Shown here one piece after another: positions 50,601 to 56,631 of a stretch of 56,631 nucleotides of DNA. Position numbers and translations under genes: made by a program. The stretch's first letter is position 1. Each line of letters opens with the position of its first letter. The notes under the pieces were generated by a model. The model ran no database searches. It was given only the letters and a program-made list of their open reading frames with translations, and was not told the origin of the DNA. Source of the stretch: HGM04593 sp045646845 (GTDB lineage: Bacteria > Bacteroidota > Bacteroidia > Bacteroidales > Bacteroidaceae); contig JAZRLO010000014.1 of the NCBI GenBank assembly GCA_045646845.1, forward strand, positions 1-56,631, given 5' to 3'.

Positions 50601-53124
50601 CCTCGTTCACATTCTTTGCAACAACGACAGACTGGTCCGCGCCAATGACCTTTATCTTGCATGCGCCGCTCTTTATGGCCTCCATGGTTGCAGCATCCAC
50701 CTGTAGCCTGGCATCGTTGTAGAAAGCATGCATATTGCCACCCCATTCGAGCAGCACACCCACGGCACCCTGTCCGCCGGCAACCTTTACAACATTGTCA
50801 CTCTCCTGCACCCACACGAACTCACCGCTTACAGGCTGCGGGTTGGCATAATCGACATACTGTCCCATGCTGCCGGTCTTGAGCGCACCATCCGACCACA
50901 GCTTGCTGTGCGAGGGATATTTCTTGCTCTTCACATCGCCAATGCGATCCTCTATGAAAAGAATTGAATAGTTCTTGCGGTAGCCATAGCCGGCCACCTC
51001 GTTCTTTGCGGCATTGATGTCGCTTTGTTGGCTAATGACATTGTAGTCATAATAGTCGGTTATGGCAGTCTTGCCGAACGGAACAAAGAATCCCCAAGCC
51101 TCGAAGAACGGTGTCAAGTCCTCCCCTGCTGCACGGCAGGCATATTTGTAGAACTTGAGCGACTCGCCCGAGGTATATACATCACCCACATTCGACTCAC
51201 GTATTGCCATGGGGTCGTTACGCAGATACTCAAAGAGTTTGGGGAAGAAGTTCCTGTTACGGCCGGCAGCGTGATAGTATAGCCACAGCTGGTAGAACAT
51301 TCTCATTCTCGAATCGGAGTTGCGGAAGTGCCATGCAGTGCCATTGCGGTGAGCCGCGCAGTTATCGGCAATGGTACCGCCACGTGTGTGGAAATAATCC
51401 TGATAGAAAATTGCCACATTAGAGAAAAGGTTGTTGCTGACCTCGGTTGTACCAACCATGTTTATGGCATTCTGGTTAGAGTGTCCGAACTCATGCGCAC
51501 AGACCCATATATAACTCGAGCGCTCCATTTCATCGCCACGGAGCATACCCTCGCCGTGTGCAAACTGTATGCGGAACGGCATCTGGGTATATGCACCGAT
51601 AGTAGGCAACGAATGTACAAGCTGACGGTTGTTGAAGGAGCGCGAGAAGTCCGATGTATATGTGTGCAGCCCCAACGGGTCGGCAGCAGTCTCTGCAGCC
51701 GATGATATACCCATTACCATGTGTTGTGTGGCACCAATAAGGTCCCACATGTCGAGCGCGCGGTCAATGGACGATGCGCTGTTGTTCTTGAACACGGTCT
51801 CCCAACTGGTGCGATAGACAAACTTGCCGCCAAGGACATCGTAATACTCAAGGCCGAGTTTAGAGGCATTGTTGCTGAGCTCGCTGTATATGGCAGCATC
51901 GTTCATGGAGCGGTCATACATACCATTGATGTTTCCGCCCTCAATATGAACCTCAATGTCGGGATAGTTTGCCAATGGATAACTGTTGCTCTGGCTGTTT
52001 ACGGCATATATGAGATAGAGCATTGTCTTGTCGCCGTAGAAAGGCACGACATTCAGGCCGGCAGTAAGCTGAACGGGGTTGCTTCCTGCAATGGTGGTCA
52101 AATAGTCCTTGCTGTTGTGGTTCAACCCTGCAAGGTAAAGAGCAGCCCCTTGATTTATGTTCCCCTTTACCATTATATATAACATACTCATGTCGCCGGC
52201 ATAAAGGCCTGTCGGGTTGTTCATATTGGAGTATGCCCCCACCTTCACAACCTTGCTTATCTCCTCGGCAACCGAATGTGGCTCAATTGTCTGCACCCTG
52301 AAACGCTTTGCTGTGGAACTTGTCCATGAGACACTGCTGTTGTCCTTGTTTGTCTCGGCCCAATTACCGTTGCAAACCTTGAGAGCCATTTCCTTGAGCT
52401 CTGCCGGCAATGCCTGATAGGCCGATGATGCAAGCAAGGCACTTTGCGTTTTGTATGCACTGCGCAGTTCGGTACAGAGATTGTCGGTAAACAGAGTGTT
52501 CAGGTACCCCTGGAACTCATCCTTGCGGTTTGCCATGTTCTCGAAATCGGCAAGTTTATTCCACTGCGCCTGGACATCGACGCCCGACACCAGTTCAATG
52601 CTCCACAACGATGCATCGGCCGAGCCCATCCAGCTCACACAGCTTCCCTCGGCATTACTATGCAATTTATCGTAGTAGTAATCCGCGTTTCCGGTCTTCT
52701 TGTTCTCGGCGCCAAGTGTATAATACCCATCCCTACTACACTCCCACAGGTCGGTTGTGAAATAGGTGCTCTCGCCATCGTGACTACCGGTATAAGAGCC
52801 GGCATTCTTTACCGTACCCCACGGAGTTGATGAGTTGTTGTTACCCTGCAGATAGTGTCCGTTACCCAGGTTTCGCAACCTCACCTTGTAACCGATTGGA
52901 ATGGCATTATAATAGCGGTCCTCGACATACCACAATTGTGAATAATCGGTAGCATCGCGGTCGGTGCATCCGACCAACCTGGAATTGGCAGCGGCAACCT
53001 TGCCGGAACTCCTGTTCACAAGCCTCACCACAGTTCCTTTGCTGAACTGCGCATTAGTCTCTTGGGGAAGAGCCATGAATGAGAACAACACAATAAAAGC
53101 AATGAGCAATCTTTTGATATCCAT
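47653..53124 (-). CDS. Large secreted M60-family (enhancin-like) metallopeptidase with sorting tail
   Basis: The 1823-residue protein has a signal peptide (RLLIAFIVLFSFMALPQ) and an N-terminal ricin-type/lectin-like region (VRLVNRSSGKVAAANS). The M60 catalytic domain follows, with zinc motif HEFGH at 544-548 and a downstream glutamate, typical of mucin-degrading gluzincins. Further on are a second lectin-like region (YFIKNRSNNRY-type, near 960-1060), an F5/8 type C domain (about 1190-1290, GGGLPALIDGSAATYFH) and another beta domain. The C-terminus EVYDIYGRRVGKIVTPGIYI is a type IX secretion sorting signal. It probably cleaves O-glycosylated proteins such as mucins at the cell surface. Regulation is not visible. 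Confidence 0.88.
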   Translation of the reverse strand: MDIKRLLIAFIVLFSFMALPQETNAQFSKGTVVRLVNRSSGKVAAANSRLVGCTDRDATDYSQLWYVEDRYYNAIPIGYKVRLRNLGNGHYLQGNNNSSTPWGTVKNAGSYTGSHDGESTYFTTDLWECSRDGYYTLGAENKKTGNADYYYDKLHSNAEGSCVSWMGSADASLWSIELVSGVDVQAQWNKLADFENMANRKDEFQGYLNTLFTDNLCTELRSAYKTQSALLASSAYQALPAELKEMALKVCNGNWAETNKDNSSVSWTSSTAKRFRVQTIEPHSVAEEISKVVKVGAYSNMNNPTGLYAGDMSMLYIMVKGNINQGAALYLAGLNHNSKDYLTTIAGSNPVQLTAGLNVVPFYGDKTMLYLIYAVNSQSNSYPLANYPDIEVHIEGGNINGMYDRSMNDAAIYSELSNNASKLGLEYYDVLGGKFVYRTSWETVFKNNSASSIDRALDMWDLIGATQHMVMGISSAAETAADPLGLHTYTSDFSRSFNNRQLVHSLPTIGAYTQMPFRIQFAHGEGMLRGDEMERSSYIWVCAHEFGHSNQNAINMVGTTEVSNNLFSNVAIFYQDYFHTRGGTIADNCAAHRNGTAWHFRNSDSRMRMFYQLWLYYHAAGRNRNFFPKLFEYLRNDPMAIRESNVGDVYTSGESLKFYKYACRAAGEDLTPFFEAWGFFVPFGKTAITDYYDYNVISQQSDINAAKNEVAGYGYRKNYSILFIEDRIGDVKSKKYPSHSKLWSDGALKTGSMGQYVDYANPQPVSGEFVWVQESDNVVKVAGGQGAVGVLLEWGGNMHAFYNDARLQVDAATMEAIKSGACKIKVIGADQSVVVAKNVNEATGDEAKRVMLKSMIDKVNEIKKYVDTSYKRVGYYNPIYTQGLMLLYDKAVAVHDKRVAAEYMEYIDKLTAEIAAFEQLGDKARIGINDGAVYMIDNVMYQGYYMYLGSNNEVDGKTVPYGDVASWVFEKATGAGSYYIKNRSNNRYIGVLNAASRQVYASEASTSSAGVFRVEMCDDKSIVLGGASHYLHLDAAKNVVGWNKDAEASHWNMRLAVLSDADDARLDMEVMLQGVKWLVEEIAVGATFGSNASVSGVADKYAGLVEVQELVAACRSVGKAQSIGSASYNEYVSVYSELYTHYLALKKVYDMGNDTQLKSARLALIAMMNEVNATLKGNTAAGKVQLQCTDQSAPYYISSNAEHNAGGASKDGGGLPALIDGSAATYFHSRWGGTPVAEPHFIQVDMGNGNSVSDFCFNYSIREGLPHAMPTGMVVSGSNDGVGFETLLTLGRLELAGDGAGSNADYSLNSNFADVVKKGRRIASVKLHSPGCGMQTVDLTNPDRLYNDMTATAVFDVLPGETLTASFVPDGDLSWMHGYIYIDADKDGFDVYMDGNIPRGDIVAYSFYGSETNEQSGLNSLGNYISGEGRNALNPPSFTAPTTPGVYRMRYKVDWNSIDPMGDNNSNFGGTIADTDGCIVDVMLRVGDAVESGVKENFVSDTISCGKAYRYLRFTVTESDCFITSHNCPSTHLQYSGQYFFSLSEFGLTKIDTATPEGSWLPLYADDAEALLAKAERVLSNTSTVVQLESCTAELQLMADTLRRALATPLVVELTPDVNSAVFYRILSVTGNSPLEYEITAMPNIFNAGGEALNLVTFADSDENRLGQAWYFMRGTDVGHYYICPQQGDGKVLGTNPAWTQVMQVGEGRVWGVEKDSPGYITEWRIEVLDSGEHVISPVYATSLVLGRADAYSPKLGFVADASSENACFVIEPTELDVTAIGVIVDGVNSASREVYDIYGRRVGKIVTPGIYIIDGKKVYVKP

Positions 53125-53207
53125 ATATACTAATATTATTTACGTAAAAATATAAATGTTGACCCGGCGATGTCATCCTACAGAGCATAGCGATGAAAGT
53201 TTAGTTC

Positions 53208-53285
53208 GACAATGCTTGTAGCAATTGGTCACGCGTAGCAACGCTGAAAGTGTTGCCGCGTGGGTTGCGACAAGCAAGGATTGTC
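53208..53285. repeat. 78-bp imperfect palindrome upstream of mscL
   Basis: GACAATGCTTGTAGCAA...CACGCGTAGCAAC on the left and GTTGCCGCGTGGGTTGCGACAAGC...ATTGTC on the right pair with small bulges around loop GCTGAAAGT, making a hairpin of about 30 bp. The surrounding 53160-53470 holds no gene. A smaller hairpin ACACC-TACGC-GGTGT is at about 53335-53350. It may be a REP- or MITE-like repeat; its copy number elsewhere is unknown. Confidence 0.7.
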
Positions 53286-53474
53286 AAAGGATCTCTAAAA
53301 AGCTATACGAGATATCTCACATATGGTAGATATGACACCTACGCGGTGTTTCCTAAAATGGGTCAGCTGCTACATTATTACCATTTTTATTATCTGATTT
53401 AGGGTTAAAACCATGCATGTCATGCAAACTTAATATTTTTAAACCACAATTCATCATAATTAACATAATTCTTT

Positions 53475-53482
53475 TATCTTTG
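53475..53482 (+). promoter_or_regulatory. -7 element upstream of mscL
   Basis: TATCTTTG followed by C matches the Bacteroidetes -7 consensus, 59 bp before the start codon. No clear -33 TTTG is found at 19 bp. Confidence 0.55.
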
Positions 53483-53541
53483 CAAAATGAATGGTATAGT
53501 CAGGTACAAAACAGAGCTATTTTAATCAAAATTTAGATATT

Positions 53542-53985
53542 ATGGGATTTTTGAAAGATTTTAAGGCCTTCGCAATGAAGGGTAATGTGATTGACATGGC
53601 AGTCGGTGTAATCATCGGTGGTGCTTTCGGTAAAATCGTGACATCGTTGGTTAACGACATCATTATGCCTCTTGTGGGTACAATAATGGGAGGTATCGAC
53701 TTCAAGACAGCAAGCGTAGTATTGAAGGAAGCCGTTATGGAAGGTGAAACAGTTCTGCAGCCCGAGGTTGTGCTGACCTACGGTAACTTCATACAGACTG
53801 TTGTCGATTTCCTTATTATCGCAATGTCAATCTTCGTTACCATCCGAGTAATAACCAAACTCACCGAGAGAAGAAAGAAAGAGGAAGAGGCCGCAGCCGC
53901 TCCGGCTCCCGCTCCTGCTCCACAGCCCAGTGCTGAAGAGAAGCTCCTCACCGAAATACGCGACCTCTTGAAAGAGAAGAAATAA
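53542..53985 (+). CDS. mscL: Large-conductance mechanosensitive channel
   Basis: The 147-residue protein starts with the MscL signature MGFLKDFKAFAMKGNVIDMAVGVIIGGAFG-type region (cytoplasmic helix and TM1 with the glycine-rich pore-lining helix). It continues with a periplasmic loop of about 40 residues and TM2 (VDFLIIAMSIFVTIRVI), and ends with the charged cytoplasmic helix after an Ala/Pro linker (APAPAPAPQP). It opens under membrane tension to release solutes in osmotic downshock. It stands alone, with a strong terminator. Confidence 0.96.
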   Translation: MGFLKDFKAFAMKGNVIDMAVGVIIGGAFGKIVTSLVNDIIMPLVGTIMGGIDFKTASVVLKEAVMEGETVLQPEVVLTYGNFIQTVVDFLIIAMSIFVTIRVITKLTERRKKEEEAAAAPAPAPAPQPSAEEKLLTEIRDLLKEKK

Positions 53986-53996
53986 CAGCGCACTTA

Positions 53997-54036
53997 ACTG
54001 AGAGTGATACCCTGCGGGTTTCACTCTCAGTTTTTA
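53997..54036 (+). terminator. Terminator of mscL
   Basis: ACTGAGAGTGA and TCACTCTCAGT form an 11-bp stem around ACCCTGCGGGT-type loop sequence, followed by TTTTATAAA. Confidence 0.92.
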
Positions 54037-54057
54037 TAAAATATTATTGTTCTGCCC

Positions 54058-54090
54058 TATTGTAAAAAAAGAGCAAAAAGAGTAACTTCG
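54058..54090 (+). promoter_or_regulatory. Promoter of the GMP synthase gene
   Basis: TATTG at 54058-54062 and TAACTTCG at 54083-54090 are 20 bp apart, a near-consensus pair 38 bp upstream of the start codon. Confidence 0.6.
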
Positions 54091-54127
54091 CAACGTAAAA
54101 CAGAAAACCATTTAATTAAATAAGAAT

Positions 54128-55435
54128 ATGAAACAGGACATGATTGTTATTCTGGACCTCGGCAGTCACGAGAACACCGTGCTTGCAAGAGCAATCCGCG
54201 CACTTGGAGTTTATAGCGAGATTTACCCGCACGACATCACAGTCGATGAATTGAAGGCACTCCCCAACGTAAAGGGTATCATTATCAACGGTGGCCCAAA
54301 CAATGTTATCGACGGCGTTGCAATCGATGTCAACCACGACATATACAACGCAGGCTTCCCAGTTATGGCAGCCGGACATGACAAGGCACTCTGCGATGTC
54401 AAGATAGCTGAAATAGGCAACGATGTAGAGGCGGTAAAAGAGGCTGTAAAGTCATTCGTCCTCGACACCTGTAAGGCCGAGAAGAACTGGAACATGACAA
54501 ACTTCGTAAACGACCAGGTAGAGCTCATCCGCCGTCAGGTAGGTGACCGCAAGGTATTGCTCGCCCTCTCAGGCGGTGTTGACAGTTCCGTTGTAGCAGC
54601 ACTTCTTTTGAAGGCTATCGGCGACAACCTCGTATGCGTTCACGTAAACCACGGTCTCATGCGCAAGGGCGAGAGCGAGGCTGTTGTTGATGTATTCAGC
54701 AAGCAGCTCTGCGCAAACCTTGTATATGTTGACGCAACCGACCGTTTCCTTGGCAAGCTCGAGAATGTGGCAGATCCTGAGGAGAAACGCAAGATTATCG
54801 GCGGCGAGTTCATCCGCGTATTCGAAGAGGAGGCACGCAAGCTCGACGGCATCGATTTCTTGGGCCAGGGCACAATCTACCCCGACATTGTTGAGAGCGG
54901 TACAAAGACAGCAAAGATGGTAAAGAGCCACCACAACGTAGGCGGTCTGCCCGAAGACCTCCAGTTCGAGTTGGTAGAGCCAATCCGTCAGTTGTTCAAG
55001 GACGAGGTACGCGCTTGCGGTCTCGAGCTCGGCTTGCCATATGACATGGTATATCGTCAGCCGTTCCCAGGCCCCGGTTTGGGTGTACGTTGCTTGGGTG
55101 CAATCACACGCGACCGTCTTGAGGCATTGCGCGAGAGCGACGCCATCCTCCGCGAGGAGTTCAAGAACGCCGGCCTCGACAAGACAGTATGGCAGTACTT
55201 CACCGTAGTGCCCGACTTCAAGTCTGTAGGTGTACGCAACAACGCCCGTTCATATGACTGGCCCGTAATCATCCGCGCCGTGAACACCGTTGATGCAATG
55301 ACAGCAACCATCGAGCAGATTGAGTGGCCAATCCTTTTGAAGATTACCGACCGCATACTCGCAGAGGTTCCCAACATCAACCGCGTATGCTACGACATGT
55401 CACCAAAACCATCAGCTACTATTGAGTGGGAGTAA
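54128..55435 (+). CDS. guaA: GMP synthase with degenerate, shortened glutaminase domain
   Basis: The 435-residue protein has a complete synthetase part: the ATP pyrophosphatase loop SGGVDSS at 148-154, the PPi motif region, the GQGTIYPDIVES segment, and the C-terminal dimerisation domain with PFPGPGLGVR, ending IEWE. The N-terminal class I amidotransferase domain is only about 110 residues instead of about 190. It keeps the IINGGP start (52-57), but the nucleophile elbow GICYG is replaced by AAGHD, so the catalytic Cys is Gly83, and the half with the His-Glu pair is missing. The enzyme should therefore use free ammonia, or glutaminase supplied by another protein, to convert XMP to GMP. A full-length second GuaA may exist elsewhere in the genome. 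Confidence 0.92.
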   Translation: MKQDMIVILDLGSHENTVLARAIRALGVYSEIYPHDITVDELKALPNVKGIIINGGPNNVIDGVAIDVNHDIYNAGFPVMAAGHDKALCDVKIAEIGNDVEAVKEAVKSFVLDTCKAEKNWNMTNFVNDQVELIRRQVGDRKVLLALSGGVDSSVVAALLLKAIGDNLVCVHVNHGLMRKGESEAVVDVFSKQLCANLVYVDATDRFLGKLENVADPEEKRKIIGGEFIRVFEEEARKLDGIDFLGQGTIYPDIVESGTKTAKMVKSHHNVGGLPEDLQFELVEPIRQLFKDEVRACGLELGLPYDMVYRQPFPGPGLGVRCLGAITRDRLEALRESDAILREEFKNAGLDKTVWQYFTVVPDFKSVGVRNNARSYDWPVIIRAVNTVDAMTATIEQIEWPILLKITDRILAEVPNINRVCYDMSPKPSATIEWE

Positions 55436-55461
55436 TTAAAACCCATTTTTAAGCATATTTG

Positions 55462-55498
55462 AATAACCTCTGCCCTCAAAAAGCAGAGGTTATTTTAT
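55462..55498 (+). terminator. Terminator of the GMP synthase gene
   Basis: AATAACCTCTGC and GCAGAGGTTATT pair perfectly around CCTCAAAAA, followed by TTATT. Confidence 0.9.
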
Positions 55499-55507
55499 TG
55501 ATATACA

Positions 55508-55535
55508 CCCTCCAGACCTCTCTGGAGGGATTTTT
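55508..55535 (+). terminator. Second hairpin with T-run before the integrase gene
   Basis: CCCTCCAGA and TCTGGAGGG form a 9-bp stem with loop CCTC and an ATTTTT tail. It lies 10 bp after the previous terminator. Two copies of TTGACACCAG follow at about 55560-55585. Confidence 0.75.
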
Positions 55536-55721
55536 AACATAATAGCTAATAAATGTAAATTGACACCAGTTTTTGACACCAGTAGCAGTTGCCACCATTT
55601 GAGCAAATGAGATTTTCCAGATACCTTTGAAAAAAAATTAAAAAAAAATGCTTTAACCCCTTGACTTTTCTATATGCCTCCCATATACTTTAGAAAATAA
55701 TGAGTCAAAAACAGTTTTTAT

Positions 55722-56631
55722 ATGGTAGAAAATATTTTTTATATAGACCGTAAATTTACTATGAGAGTCAATTTCAATCTCAAATCAGTAGGCAAGAAAT
55801 CACAAATTTGGTTGACAACTACAATCGACAAGCAAAGAGCAAGAGTCTTTACTAAACTACTCATTGAGCCACAGTATTGGTTAAAGACAACAAGAACACA
55901 AGTAGGCGAAAAGGCAACAGAGGACACAAGCATTGGAGCAGTTCAGTTACGCTATAATAAAGGAGTGAACAAGGAACTGAAACAGATACTCTCCTACTGC
56001 GATGAATACGCAAAGGCAACCACAGAGGGCATACTTGAACACACGAAAGAGAACTTTGAGAACTACCTCAAGAACAAAATCAATGGCAAGGAAACCGACA
56101 TCAAGAAAAGACCTTTGACATTCATACAAGACTACATTGAACGCAAAAAGCAAATGGTAAACAAGACAACCCAACGCAAGATAGTCAGCGGTACAATCTA
56201 CAACCATTGCAACGCCTTGAAACGCTTGCAAGAGTTCTGCAACGACAATCGCCTTGCTTTTACTTGGCAACTGTTTGACAATCGCCTTGAAGAACGCTTG
56301 ACTGCTTGGTTGTTGGGACAAGAGTATTCAGCAAACACCATTGCAAGTACATTCAGCATAATAAAGGTGTGGTTGAAAGAGGCAGAACTTAACAACATTG
56401 AGATAGACAAGTGTTATCACTCCTACACAACCAAATGCCAAGATGTTGAGAACATCTATCTCACAGAGGAAGAAGTTAATCGGTTGTATGCTATTAACTT
56501 TGAAGATGAGGCTGTCAAGGCAGTTGTTGGCGATAAAGCAAAGGTAGAAGAAACACGAGACCTATTCATTGTCGCTTGTTGGACTGGACTACGCTTTGGA
56601 GATTGGCAAGACCTATCTAATGTTGAGATAA
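55722..56631 (+). CDS. Tyrosine recombinase/integrase, N-terminal part (runs off the window)
   Basis: The frame is open from 55722 to the right edge (303 codons so far). The N-terminal arm-binding domain (RVNFNLKSVGKKSQIWLTTT) is the type found in integrases of Bacteroides mobile elements. A SAM-like core-binding domain follows (about 120-230, LTFIQDYIERKKQM onward). The catalytic domain begins with LTEEEVNRLYAI and contains the first catalytic arginine, R291, in CWTGLRFGDWQDL. The His-Arg-Tyr part lies outside. An internal ATG at 55761 is an equally possible start, since the conserved sequence begins there. The AT-rich composition contrasts with guaA, so this is probably the left border of an integrated element. 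Confidence 0.9.
   Translation, partial: MVENIFYIDRKFTMRVNFNLKSVGKKSQIWLTTTIDKQRARVFTKLLIEPQYWLKTTRTQVGEKATEDTSIGAVQLRYNKGVNKELKQILSYCDEYAKATTEGILEHTKENFENYLKNKINGKETDIKKRPLTFIQDYIERKKQMVNKTTQRKIVSGTIYNHCNALKRLQEFCNDNRLAFTWQLFDNRLEERLTAWLLGQEYSANTIASTFSIIKVWLKEAELNNIEIDKCYHSYTTKCQDVENIYLTEEEVNRLYAINFEDEAVKAVVGDKAKVEETRDLFIVACWTGLRFGDWQDLSNVEI

Overview
The window looks like chromosomal DNA from a member of the Bacteroidales (Bacteroidaceae/Prevotellaceae-like). This rests on the gene content, on cell-surface proteins with C-terminal sorting tails, and on repeated -33 TTTTG / 19 bp / -7 TAnnTTTG (or TAnnTTCG) promoters, the known Bacteroides primary-sigma consensus. Most of it is ordinary housekeeping sequence in short operons on both strands, with three accessory patches.

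Layout. 1-600: edge of an AT-rich unknown gene pair, closed by a perfect palindromic terminator. 615-5741 (minus): carB and a purF-type amidotransferase, without carA. 6036-10218 (minus): a four-gene operon of a small sorted surface protein, a Cthe_2159-like beta-helix protein, a LytS-type kinase and a LytTR regulator. 10355-10505: a frameshifted upp remnant. 10610-12869: M20 dipeptidase and divergent proC. 13023-13503: a promoter, two degenerate tRNA-Thr-like tandem units, tRNA-Thr(CGU) and a terminator. 13527-22193: trmN6-like, a lipid kinase, then lon-tgt-lptG-like-DEAD helicase-gamma carbonic anhydrase in tight succession, followed by an S9 dipeptidyl peptidase (22247-24448) and aspS (minus).

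26619-31976 (minus) is the most unusual part: two paralogous secreted proteins with a beta-domain, coiled coil and kinesin-light-chain-like TPRs, a truncated third copy, and, overlapping it by 4 bp, a membrane-anchored TIR-domain protein with a periplasmic tail. The arrangement suggests an envelope sensor coupled to a cytoplasmic TIR effector. This is inference, but it is the best candidate here for an undescribed system.

32321-40505 holds a HAD nucleotidase, a TenI-like protein, prs, an intact IS3-family element inserted into the prs terminator, a DUF4369-like lipoprotein, an S41-like protein that has lost its catalytic Ser and Lys, and a patatin/surface-antigen fusion. 40588-41214 carries tRNA-Arg(ACG) and two tandem tRNA-Lys(CUU) units with promoters and terminators. 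41318-47410 holds a PD-(D/E)XK protein, holA, a divergent HsdR-N-like protein, a GH35 beta-galactosidase, gapA and a 29-residue lipoprotein. 47653-53124 encodes an 1823-residue secreted M60-type metallopeptidase. The right end has mscL, a GMP synthase with a degenerate glutaminase domain, and the start of a tyrosine-recombinase gene that marks the edge of a probable mobile element.

All family assignments come from reading motifs and overall similarity; no database search was run.
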